A stretch of 5,228 bases of DNA from Planctomycetota bacterium (GCA_027295365.1 JAPULD010000196.1:1-5228), one strand, 5' to 3'; counted from the stretch's first letter, positions 1 through 5,228 are shown. Program-made: numbers and translations. Notes: generated by a model from the letters alone, not told the origin.

Positions 1-969
1 TTCCGCGAAAACACCGAGGACATCTATTGCGGTGTGGAATGGGAAGCCGGTTCTGATGACGTGAAGAAAGTCATCAAGTTCCTGCAGGACGAGATGGGCG
101 TCACCAAGATCCGTTTCCCCGACACCAGTGGCATCGGGATCAAGCCCATCAGTCGCGAAGGCACCGAGCGCCTGATCCGGGCCGCGATCGACTACGCCCT
201 GAAGAACAATCGCAAGAGCGTCACGTTCGTGCACAAGGGCAACATCATGAAGTTCACCGAAGGCGCCTTCCGCGACTGGTGTTTCTCCCTGGCGGCAAGT
301 GAGTTCCGCAACGAAACCATCAGCGAACGCGAGAGCTGGATCCTGGGCAATCGCGAACACAACCCTGACATCACCATCGAGGACAACGCCAAGCAGGTGG
401 AACCGGGCTACGGGATGATGACGCCTGACCAGAAAAAGACCATCGAGGCCGAGGTCGCCAAGGCGATGGAGCTTTGGGACACGCATGGCGATGGCCAATG
501 GAAAGACAAGCTGATGGTCAAGGACGCCATCGCCGACATCACCCTCCAGCAGGTGCTCACCCGGGCGAAGAGCTTCGATGTCATCGCGACCATGAACCTC
601 AATGGCGATTACCTCTCCGACGCGCTCGCGGCCCAGGTGGGGGGCATCGGCATCGCCCCGGGCGCGAACATCAACTTCGACACGGGCCACGCGATCTTCG
701 AGGCCACGCATGGCACCGCCCCCAAGTACGCGGGTCAGGACAAGGTCAACCCGGGGAGCCTGATCCTCAGCGGTGAATTGATGTTCCGGCACATGGGCTG
801 GACGGAAGCCGCGGACCTGATCATCGCCGGCATCGACGGCGCGATCGGGGCGAAGACGGTCACCTACGACTTCGAACGTCTCATGGACGACGCCACGCTC
901 ATGAAGTGCTCCGAGTTCGGCAGCGCGATCATCGAGCACATGGGTGCGGGCGTGCCGGTCACCGCGTAA
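1..969 (+). CDS. icd: NADP-dependent isocitrate dehydrogenase, 3' part (5' end outside window)
   Basis: Oxidative decarboxylation of isocitrate to 2-oxoglutarate in the TCA cycle, cytoplasmic. The frame is open from base 1 and encodes 322 residues to a TAA stop. It starts inside the active-site motif FRENTEDIY (residues 1-9), so roughly the first 130 residues expected from E. coli Icd are missing. Visible family motifs are VHKGNIMKFTEGAF (about 77-90), MNLNGDYLSDALAAQVGG (about 198-215), HGTAPKYAG (about 237-245) and VTYDFERLM (about 287-295). The Lys-Tyr of HGTAPKY and the Tyr and Arg of TYDFER are the residues that recognise the NADP 2'-phosphate in E. coli Icd, so NADP use is expected. Between the EGAF helix and the IADI strand there is an insertion relative to E. 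coli (about residues 105-175, with SERESWIL, EPGYGMMTP and THGDGQWK-like stretches), similar to that of cyanobacterial enzymes. Third codon positions are strongly G/C. A terminator follows 51 bp after the stop. Confidence 0.97.
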   Translation, partial: FRENTEDIYCGVEWEAGSDDVKKVIKFLQDEMGVTKIRFPDTSGIGIKPISREGTERLIRAAIDYALKNNRKSVTFVHKGNIMKFTEGAFRDWCFSLAASEFRNETISERESWILGNREHNPDITIEDNAKQVEPGYGMMTPDQKKTIEAEVAKAMELWDTHGDGQWKDKLMVKDAIADITLQQVLTRAKSFDVIATMNLNGDYLSDALAAQVGGIGIAPGANINFDTGHAIFEATHGTAPKYAGQDKVNPGSLILSGELMFRHMGWTEAADLIIAGIDGAIGAKTVTYDFERLMDDATLMKCSEFGSAIIEHMGAGVPVTA

Positions 970-1020
970 AGCGAACCCGACTACCAGATCCGAAACCGAC
1001 AACCAAAGCTGACCGATTGA

Positions 1021-1046
1021 GCCCCACATGCAATGTGGGGCTTTTT
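1021..1046 (+). terminator. Intrinsic terminator of icd
   Basis: A perfect 9-bp stem, GCCCCACAT (1021-1029) with ATGTGGGGC (1033-1041), closes a 3-nt loop and is followed directly by five T residues (1042-1046). It sits 51 bp after the icd stop and is a textbook Rho-independent terminator. Its downstream tail is shared with the terminator at 4067-4090. Confidence 0.9.
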
Positions 1047-1055
1047 CATGAAGTC
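1037..1055 (+). repeat. Shared terminator tail, copy 1
   Basis: The 3' stem end, T-run and downstream bases of the icd terminator match 4083-4101 at 18 of 19 positions, including an identical TCATGAAGTC. The hairpin stems themselves differ in sequence. A weaker match (AAATC, then CGATT) continues for about 20 bp further on. Confidence 0.6.
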
Positions 1056-1137
1056 TGTGCATAAATCCTCACGATTGAACCCATGAGAAGTATGCAAAGA
1101 AAATAGTTCGGTGGTCTCTTGAAAACAGTGAATCAAC

Positions 1138-1236
1138 TCACCCCGGCCACGGCAGGTCGTTGCGTTGGTCGTGGTGGCCCAGGAAGTCACTGAACAAGAG
1201 CTCAAGATAAGGATGGGCGATCGGCTCGGGAGCAGG
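1138..1236 (-). pseudogene. C-terminal remnant of an hspQ-like gene
   Basis: Read on the minus strand, this encodes 32 residues and a TGA stop (1138-1140). The peptide begins PAPEPIAHPYLELLFSDFLG and ends RNDLPWPG. It aligns without gaps to the last 32 residues of the intact HspQ-like protein at 2927-3289, with about 23 of 32 residues identical and about 80% DNA identity. Many differences fall at third codon positions, so it looks like a diverged paralogue or a copy from a relative rather than a recent exact duplication. The match ends near 1236; the next codon upstream is a stop (1237-1239) and there is no start codon or N-terminal domain. It is therefore a broken gene end. It lies in the same orientation as the intact copy, on the other side of the gene at 1292-2734. 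Confidence 0.8.
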
Positions 1237-1279
1237 TCAGTTTGGTATCATCTGAGACTGTACTTCCGCGTACTGCTCT

Positions 1280-1285
1280 AGGAGG
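1280..1285 (+). promoter_or_regulatory. Strong ribosome binding site for the 1292 gene
   Basis: AGGAGG with a 6-nt spacer to the ATG at 1292 is an ideal Shine-Dalgarno site and fixes the start. I found no convincing -35/-10 pair between the hspQ remnant and this site. Confidence 0.8.
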
Positions 1286-1291
1286 ACAATC

Positions 1292-2734
1292 ATGATAAGT
1301 ACAAAATTACAAACGCTATGGCTTGTTATCGTCACTAGCATGTTTCTGAATACAATCGCGAGTGCCCAAGTGCGGTGCGACCAATTTGATGTGGTTGTGA
1401 AACTCAATGGCCACACCCTAACCTTGTCGCTTGAAACGGATCTTCCTGATGAAACGACGCTTATGGTGAGTGTCGATCGACTCTATTGGCAGAACGGAAG
1501 CGAGGACGCCTATTTCGGATCGTACATTTCCGGGCGATTCACTGTGGGCGAATGGCGTCAGCCAAGGCATGTGGAGGTCAACGATGATGTTTGGCATCGG
1601 GAAGTGAAGGACAGGAAGAGGCTTATGGCCCTTCTTGGGGAGCCATTTAAGGTTCGCAAGATTGCTGAGGAGATTGAGGCCGACTTTACAGTGCCAGTTA
1701 ATCAGAAAGATCCTCGGTTTGGTCGTCGCAATGAGAAACTGAGCGGCAGCAAAGTTATTACCTCATCCTCAGGGTTGCGAATTATCGAAGCGACCAAACA
1801 GATTCACTTGCCCCTGGGTAGCGCTGCGGACACTGCAAACAAAAGGATGCCAGTCCATGCTTACAATCTCGAGAAAGGAAAGAAGTACCGCCTCACAAGT
1901 CGTGTCCCGCTGATGCCTCGACGGGAAGGAAAGGACGTACAGGATCTGGGGCAGGTACGCCAATTGGATGACGGCGATGTGATCGAAGTCCTGGAGAAGG
2001 ATGAATCCGGCACCAACCCTTGGTATCACGTGAATGCCGACGGCAAGTCAGGCCAGCGCATCGGATCCGGTTGGATCAACAGCAAAGCACTTCTTCGCCA
2101 AGAGCTTTGGGAGAGTGAAGATGCAAAGAACAAAACTCACGACTCGTACATAATGCTCGGCGAAGTAAGGGATGTGAGCTATGCCAATGTAAAGCGGCTC
2201 AGCATTCGCATCGAATTGCCTTTGTCTCGCACCCATGAGCAAGTAAAGGCAACAATCAGAAAGGCTGCTCTCGACCTCTATAAAAAGGAGGGACGCCGTC
2301 CCAAGGCGATAAACGTGTTCGCCTATATGCCTGGCGACGATCATGAAATGGCGTATACCGTGGGAAAAGCAGATTATGCACCAAACGGTAAATGGGAGGA
2401 TGCTTCCAAACGTGCGCCGATGAAATTCTCAATTGAGATCGGAACGGTTTACTTTGAAGTGTCGAAGCTCTATGAACGCTTTGGTCCTGGCACCAAGATT
2501 CGGCTGAGATCGTCAAGCGGCGACCTAATCCAGCTTTCCCAGTCAACAGACGATTGGTCAGAACACCAGATCGTTGCACATATTCCCCCGAAAACATCCG
2601 CTGAGATTGTTGATCGTAAAGTGTGGGCGATCACTTCGACCTCGTTCATGATTTGGTATCGCGTGAAAGTACAGTACAACGGACAGGAGATCACCGGTTG
2701 GGTGCGACGCAAGAACGTGTATGGATCATATTAG
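1292..2734 (+). CDS. Exported protein of unknown function with SH3-like segments
   Basis: The product has 480 residues, and I cannot name its family with certainty. Residues 1-25 form a signal peptide: Lys5, then a hydrophobic stretch, then an ASA cleavage site before Gln26, so the protein is exported. Residues about 30-90 look like a beta-rich domain (TDLPDETTLMVSV at about 49-61, TVGEW at 84-88). Residues about 197-268 resemble a bacterial SH3 domain (KYRLTSRVPLMPR, then NPWYHV, then GSGWINSKALL). Residues about 285-390 form a mixed alpha/beta segment ending in YAPNGKWEDA, which reminds me of DUF4875-type sequences, although I could not confirm this. Residues about 400-477 look like a second SH3-like unit (GTKIRLRSSSG, then WYRVKV, then GWVRRKNVY). 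SH3-like domains in exported bacterial proteins often bind cell wall or other surface ligands, but no catalytic motif is visible, so the role is open. GC and third-position use are clearly lower than in icd, which is compatible with acquisition. It lies between an hspQ remnant and the intact hspQ, with no operon partner. Confidence 0.88.
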   Translation: MISTKLQTLWLVIVTSMFLNTIASAQVRCDQFDVVVKLNGHTLTLSLETDLPDETTLMVSVDRLYWQNGSEDAYFGSYISGRFTVGEWRQPRHVEVNDDVWHREVKDRKRLMALLGEPFKVRKIAEEIEADFTVPVNQKDPRFGRRNEKLSGSKVITSSSGLRIIEATKQIHLPLGSAADTANKRMPVHAYNLEKGKKYRLTSRVPLMPRREGKDVQDLGQVRQLDDGDVIEVLEKDESGTNPWYHVNADGKSGQRIGSGWINSKALLRQELWESEDAKNKTHDSYIMLGEVRDVSYANVKRLSIRIELPLSRTHEQVKATIRKAALDLYKKEGRRPKAINVFAYMPGDDHEMAYTVGKADYAPNGKWEDASKRAPMKFSIEIGTVYFEVSKLYERFGPGTKIRLRSSSGDLIQLSQSTDDWSEHQIVAHIPPKTSAEIVDRKVWAITSTSFMIWYRVKVQYNGQEITGWVRRKNVYGSY

Positions 2735-2896
2735 GTTTCTTGGTACGGCCCGAAGTGGCGAATCTTGGGACCGGCTACTTCATAGGCCACCCTATTCAAA
2801 TAAAACGGAACTGGATCGACTTTAGTCTTCTCAGCGCGCATGCCGGAGAACTAGAGGCCGCTTTCCGAATAAAACTGTGCGATTGACGGCACATCG

Positions 2897-2920
2897 GCCC
2901 CGCTCGCTGACGCTTGGGGC
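2897..2920 (-). repeat. CGCTGACGCTT-type hairpin, probable terminator region of hspQ
   Basis: GCCCC (2897-2901) and GGGGC (2916-2920) form a 5-bp GC stem around a loop containing CGCTGACGCTT. It begins 6 bp beyond the hspQ stop on the minus strand. There is no T-run on either side, so it is not a canonical intrinsic terminator. From memory, hairpins of the form CCCAAGCGTCAGCGAGxGGG are abundant between genes in planctomycete genomes. That is recollection and not something the window can prove. It could mark the transcript end for hspQ, or for both converging genes. Confidence 0.5.
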
Positions 2921-2926
2921 TCGTCA

Positions 2927-3289
2927 TTACCCCGGCCAAGGCCGGTCGTTGCGTTCGTAGCGGTCGCCAAGAAAATCACTGAAAAAGAGTTCGAGATAGG
3001 GATGCGAGATCGGCGCGGGGTTGGGATCAGGGTCTGCTTCAAGACTTGACTGGGCCGGGTAGGTGGTCTGGTTGGTGCCGTCCACGAGGACGTGGTACCA
3101 AGGCTGGTTCTTCTGGGGCTGGGTCTGGTTGGCCTGGTACCAGGCCTCCTCGGCCTGGCAGGTCGAATCGACCGCGACGATCACCCCCACATAGCCATAA
3201 CGTTTATGCCGTATGATCTGCCCCGGGAAGAACAGCGGCTCGGTTGTGACTCTGGTTTTTTCAGGCAATGGTTGGTTGAGCATGATCAT
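2927..3289 (-). CDS. hspQ: HspQ/YccV-like protein (hemimethylated DNA-binding family)
   Basis: The 120-residue product matches the YccV-like fold: FFPGQIIRHKRYGYVGVIV (20-38), QPWYHVLVDG (62-71) and TTYPAQSSLE (75-84), corresponding to RHxxxGYxGVVVDID, PWYHV and HTYLAExxL in E. coli HspQ. In E. coli, HspQ is a small heat-shock protein that acts as a Lon specificity-enhancing factor and was first described as binding hemimethylated oriC DNA; whether either role applies here is inference. The C-terminal tail (about 96-120, HPYLELFFSDFLG to PWPG) is not like that of E. coli and is the part duplicated at 1138-1236. The ATG at 3289 is chosen because GAGGA lies 7 nt upstream; a second ATG two codons in (3283) is possible but less well spaced. 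The frame stays open upstream only as antisense to the lipoprotein gene. The stop is TAA, followed at once by TGA. The gene diverges from the lipoprotein gene. Confidence 0.9.
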   Translation of the reverse strand: MIMLNQPLPEKTRVTTEPLFFPGQIIRHKRYGYVGVIVAVDSTCQAEEAWYQANQTQPQKNQPWYHVLVDGTNQTTYPAQSSLEADPDPNPAPISHPYLELFFSDFLGDRYERNDRPWPG

Positions 3290-3296
3290 GGGTCGA

Positions 3297-3301
3297 TCCT
3301 C
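3297..3301 (-). promoter_or_regulatory. Ribosome binding site of hspQ
   Basis: On the minus strand this reads GAGGA, 7 nt before the ATG at 3289. It decides the hspQ start in favour of 3289 over both the far-upstream antisense extension and the ATG at 3283. Confidence 0.6.
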
Positions 3302-3332
3302 GATTTTCAAGTATGGTATATGAAGTATGCTC

Positions 3333-3338
3333 AAGGAG
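3333..3338 (+). promoter_or_regulatory. Ribosome binding site of the lipoprotein gene
   Basis: AAGGAG lies 7 nt before the ATG at 3346. This favours 3346 over the in-frame ATG at 3313, which would add 11 non-signal-like residues and has no ribosome binding site. Confidence 0.8.
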
Positions 3339-3345
3339 ATCTGTG

Positions 3346-3954
3346 ATGCGAATGTGTTGCTGTTTAATTCTGGCCTCGATGTTGATCGTCGGTTGTCAAA
3401 ATACGAGCCGGACGACGTCGCTCGGATCCATGCGTGACTTGCAGGTCGATGACCTGCATTTCGAGGTTCCGGAAAGCTGGGAGATGCAGGAACCGAGTTC
3501 GAGTGCCCGAAAGGCGCAGTTTGTCTTACCGGGGGCTGGATCCGATGAGGCCAGCGATGCGAATCTGGTGATCTATTACTTTGGCAGTGGAGGGGCCGGC
3601 AACTTGCAGGCCAACATTGATCGATGGGTTGGGCAATTCGAGGATGAATCGGGCAATCCCCCGACATCGACCGCTCGAATCGAGGAGCGAACCGTCGCCG
3701 ATACGAAGATTCTGACCGTCGATGTTGCGGGGCGATACGTCGCCGAGACTTCACCGGGCAGTGGCGAACATGTTGATCAGGCAGACTATCGAATGCTCGC
3801 GGCGGTCATCGACGCTCCGGCGGGACGGTATTACGTCAAGGCCGTGGGCCCCCGCGAGACGATCGATCTTTGTGATGCATCGTTCACGAAATTTCTGGAT
3901 TCACTTCAGCACCGCCCGACGGGATCGACGGTGACGGGATCTGCGCACCCCTGA
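3346..3954 (+). CDS. Small lipoprotein, planctomycete-type conserved hypothetical
   Basis: The product has 202 residues. The N-terminus MRMCCCLILASMLIVGC is a lipoprotein signal peptide with lipobox I-V-G-Cys17, so the mature protein should be lipid-anchored in a membrane. The rest is a single soluble domain with no further membrane segment: FEVPESWEMQEPSSSARKAQF (about 40-60), LVIYYFGSGGAGNLQANIDRWVGQFE (about 77-102), LTVDVAGRYV (about 124-133) and YYVKAVGPRETI (about 165-176). I recognise this pattern (a P-x-W-x-x-x-EPSSSMR-like opening, then a YYFG-GG-glycine turn and a WxxQF helix) from uncharacterised planctomycete proteins; no biochemical role is known to me. The start at 3346 rests on the AAGGAG site and the signal peptide. 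It appears to be a single gene, and a hairpin overlaps its stop codon. Confidence 0.88.
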   Translation: MRMCCCLILASMLIVGCQNTSRTTSLGSMRDLQVDDLHFEVPESWEMQEPSSSARKAQFVLPGAGSDEASDANLVIYYFGSGGAGNLQANIDRWVGQFEDESGNPPTSTARIEERTVADTKILTVDVAGRYVAETSPGSGEHVDQADYRMLAAVIDAPAGRYYVKAVGPRETIDLCDASFTKFLDSLQHRPTGSTVTGSAHP

Positions 3955-3970
3955 TTCGAAAGATCAGGGG
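3948..3970 (+). terminator. Hairpin overlapping the lipoprotein stop codon
   Basis: CCCCTGAT (3948-3955) pairs perfectly with ATCAGGGG (3963-3970) around a 7-nt loop. The 5' arm includes the TGA stop. No T-run follows, so this is either a weak terminator or a 3'-end stabilising structure; the T-tailed terminator at 4067-4090 may be the true end of the transcript. Confidence 0.5.
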
Positions 3971-4066
3971 CCGGACCGATGATTGGCAGAGGCCGCCGAG
4001 CGAGAACCCGGCGCCCTATTCCTCAGACACGCAATAAAGAAAATACTCCCCGCCCAGGTACAACTT

Positions 4067-4090
4067 CCCCGCCTGGAAAGGCGGGGCTTT
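4067..4090 (+). terminator. Intrinsic terminator after the lipoprotein gene
   Basis: CCCCGCC (4067-4073) pairs with GGCGGGG (4080-4086) around a 6-nt loop and is followed by CTTTCT. A second copy of the 5' arm (CCCCGCC, 4048-4054) lies just upstream, and CCAGG (4054-4058) could pair with CCTGG (4072-4076), which would compete with the terminator stem. The tail is nearly identical to that of the icd terminator. Confidence 0.75.
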
Positions 4091-4101
4091 CTCATGAAGT
4101 C
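4083..4101 (+). repeat. Shared terminator tail, copy 2
   Basis: It matches 1037-1055 at 18 of 19 positions (GGGGCTTT, one change, then TCATGAAGTC). Both copies sit at the 3' side of a terminator hairpin on the plus strand. Confidence 0.6.
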
Positions 4102-4340
4102 ATCGGGCAAATCATCGATTTCGGATGCGCCAGTGGGAGGTCTCGCTAAAAAACCACGTTTTTGGGGTCGATAGCCCGGGTGCAGTTGGGGCCTTGCCGG
4201 CCAAACTCTGGCCAAGTGCCGCCAATTCGAGGCTCGTAGGGCCAATCGGGGCAGGTGGGGGGAGCTGGAAGGACGGTTTACAGCGGTCAGGCATGGTGGA
4301 AACCTACGGGCTCCACTGATCAAAGAAAAGACTTCCGGCC

Positions 4341-4471
4341 TGCTCTGTAGAATACCTCTGGTTTCGAGCATTCTGGCCGGGTGATCAATTCCAAAAGTGC
4401 TTGCTTTATAGAGTCTGGCATTGCCCCCACGTGACGAATCGAGCCATCAGGCAGGGGTTTTCTACAGAGCA
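4341..4471. repeat. 20-bp imperfect inverted repeat
   Basis: TGCTCTGTAGAATACCTCTG (4341-4360) is matched by the reverse complement of 4452-4471 at 18 of 20 positions, with the outer 12 bp perfect. The arms enclose 91 bp. No target-site duplication and no transposase are visible. It could be a small non-autonomous element, a long stem-loop in RNA, or a regulatory site for the P450 gene. Confidence 0.55.
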
Positions 4472-4526
4472 TTTCTGATCCGTTTTCTGCCTTAATCGTA
4501 CTTGTCCTGCTACCTCCCCCGGATTA

Positions 4527-4555
4527 TTCAGATCGATCATAAGTAACGGTATAAT
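4527..4555 (+). promoter_or_regulatory. Candidate promoter of the P450 gene
   Basis: A perfect TATAAT (4550-4555) lies 17 bp after TTCAGA (4527-4532, four of six matches to the -35 consensus). It would give a leader of nearly 150 nt. GATCAT (4535-4540) and ATGATC (4554-4559) form an inverted repeat over the spacer and -10, a plausible operator position. This is sequence-based only. Confidence 0.4.
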
Positions 4556-4708
4556 GATCATTCCTTTGATCCCGTAATTAAAGGCACTCTTTGTAGCCAA
4601 ATTGATGATCAAGAACGAAAATATGGACTCAACCTCACGGCAATAAAAAATCCGTTCATCTCGTACAAGTGTAATCTGACCGGCGACGTCGTTAGGAGCA
4701 AGAGAGCC

Positions 4709-5228
4709 ATGCATCTCAGCGAAACCTGGTTTGACGAGCCAGAATTCAATACGAATCCATATCCCTTCTACAGCGAACTGCGTTGCAAAGACCCTGTTCA
4801 TTGGTGCGGGGGGCTGAATGCCTGGGTTCTGACCAAATACGAGGATGTTCGCGTTGCCCTACGAGATCCACGATTGTCAGTCCAAAAAACAGCTGCTTTG
4901 CTGGAGCGCCAATTCCTAGGTGAAGCTGCCGAAATGAAGATGTTTCTCCAACATGTTTCCAAATACATGAGTCTTCAAGACTCACCACACCATGATCGAT
5001 TGCGGAAATTGTTTGCCCCACTCTTTACTAAGGCCACGATTGAAGGCTATCGCCCTCATATTCAAGACATCGTTGACCGCCTACTTGACAAGGCTGTATC
5101 TGCCAGACGATTTGATATTATGACCCAATTTGCGCAGCCGCTCTCATTGATGGTGATTGCAAGAATCCTGGCTGATGTCCCCGACAGTGACTATCCGATG
5201 TTCCTTCGTTGCGCCCAAGGGCTTGCCC
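4709..5228 (+). CDS. Cytochrome P450, N-terminal part (runs off the window)
   Basis: The frame opens at the ATG at 4709 and is uninterrupted to the window edge, giving 173 residues of an expected 400 or so. There is no signal peptide or membrane anchor, as usual for soluble bacterial P450s. Family features are NPYPFYSELRCKDPVHW (16-32), AWVLTKYEDVRVALRDPRLS (39-58, the beta-1 strands and B helix) and SLQDSPHHDRLRKLFAPLFT (88-107). In the last of these, His95-x-x-x-Arg99 corresponds to the C-helix HxxxR that contacts the haem propionates. The segment from about 140 (FAQPLSLMVIARILADVPD) is the usual start of the E helix region. The I-helix, the ExxR motif and the haem-cysteine loop lie beyond the window, so activity and subfamily cannot be judged. 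AGGAG lies 10 nt upstream of the ATG. GC is lower than in icd. Redox partner and substrate are unknown. Confidence 0.95.
   Translation, partial: MHLSETWFDEPEFNTNPYPFYSELRCKDPVHWCGGLNAWVLTKYEDVRVALRDPRLSVQKTAALLERQFLGEAAEMKMFLQHVSKYMSLQDSPHHDRLRKLFAPLFTKATIEGYRPHIQDIVDRLLDKAVSARRFDIMTQFAQPLSLMVIARILADVPDSDYPMFLRCAQGLA

Larger units (their letters stand above)
3290..3345. promoter_or_regulatory. Divergent intergenic region of hspQ and the lipoprotein gene
   Basis: These 56 bp must contain the promoters for both divergent genes, unless they are transcribed from inside each other. The stretch is AT-rich against its surroundings and contains AAGTATG twice (3309-3315 and 3323-3329), 14 bp apart. 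Candidate hexamers are poor: TTTTCA (3304-3309) with TATGCT (3326-3331) would start too close to the ribosome binding site. I do not commit to exact promoter positions. Confidence 0.4.
3955..4708. other. Long intergenic region without a convincing gene
   Basis: No open frame here looks like a real protein. The long minus-strand frame (3964-4371) reads as arginine-, proline- and serine-rich shadow sequence, and the minus frame at 4406-4801 runs into the P450 gene. The region holds a stop-overlapping hairpin, a T-tailed terminator (4067-4090), and an AAAAA/TTTTT mini-stem around 4148-4165. It also holds a G-rich stretch with GGCCAA three times (about 4170-4320), a 20-bp imperfect inverted repeat (4341-4471), and an AT-richer segment with a promoter candidate for the P450 gene. 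A 50-codon minus-strand frame at 4320-4472 is possible but unsupported. The change from G-rich to AT-richer sequence near 4320-4400 may mark a junction. Confidence 0.7.

Noticed and set aside
981..1205. Minus-strand ORF of 74 residues
   Set aside because: Its frame is not that of the hspQ-like remnant, and it reads through the icd terminator. The remnant in the other frame explains the similarity.
1976..2100. PWYHV shared between the exported protein (about residue 243) and HspQ, as a sign of common origin or gene fusion
   Set aside because: WYxV is a common SH3-like strand motif, and no other alignment between the two proteins is visible.
2623..2886. Plus-strand ORF of 87 residues overlapping the end of the exported-protein gene
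   Set aside because: It starts inside the gene in another frame, has no ribosome binding site and shows no family signal.
3290..3754. N-terminal extension of the hspQ frame to 275 residues
   Set aside because: The extension is antisense to the lipoprotein gene, has arginine/serine/proline-rich shadow composition, and the YccV-like fold begins only after the ATG at 3289, which has its own ribosome binding site.
4258..4320. Resemblance to bacterial SRP RNA (GTTTACAGCGGTCAGG, then a GGAA loop)
   Set aside because: The 3' half of the conserved SRP domain IV motif (AGCAGCC) is missing and the flanking pairing does not form, so the similarity looks coincidental.
3964..4371. Minus-strand ORF of 135 residues
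   Set aside because: Its composition is typical of an antisense or intergenic shadow, it runs through a terminator hairpin, and it has no recognisable domain or ribosome binding site.
4406..5021. Minus-strand ORFs of 131 and 91 residues over the P450 gene
   Set aside because: They lie opposite a well-supported P450 reading frame.

Overview
The window probably comes from a member of the Planctomycetota. Three things suggest this: an icd gene with the long internal insertion also known from cyanobacterial isocitrate dehydrogenases, an HspQ/YccV-like protein with a PWPG-ending tail, and a short lipoprotein of a type I associate with planctomycetes. A hairpin carrying CGCTGACGCTT, which I remember as a frequent planctomycete intergenic repeat, points the same way. 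The assignment rests on recognition, not on a search.

Layout: positions 1-969 are the 3' part of an NADP-dependent isocitrate dehydrogenase gene (+), closed by a clear intrinsic terminator at 1021-1046. At 1138-1236 (-) lies a 32-codon remnant of the C-terminus of an hspQ-like gene. A lower-GC gene follows (1292-2734, +) for an exported protein of unknown function with SH3-like segments. An intact hspQ-like gene (2927-3289, -) comes next, and it diverges from a small lipoprotein gene (3346-3954, +) across 56 bp. About 750 bp without a convincing gene follow. That stretch holds a stop-overlapping hairpin, a second terminator sharing its 3' tail with the icd terminator, a G-rich stretch, a 20-bp imperfect inverted repeat and a promoter candidate. 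The window ends inside a cytochrome P450 gene (4709 to the edge, +).

The genes do not form one pathway. They are mostly single transcription units: central metabolism (icd), protein quality control or DNA binding (hspQ), two envelope or exported proteins of unknown role, and an oxidative enzyme (P450). The most notable structure is the exported-protein gene lying between a same-orientation hspQ tail fragment and the intact hspQ. This suggests duplication followed by insertion or partial deletion. The second point of interest is the terminator pair with different stems but a nearly identical downstream tail. I see no CRISPR array, tRNA, rRNA, transposase or clear defence system.
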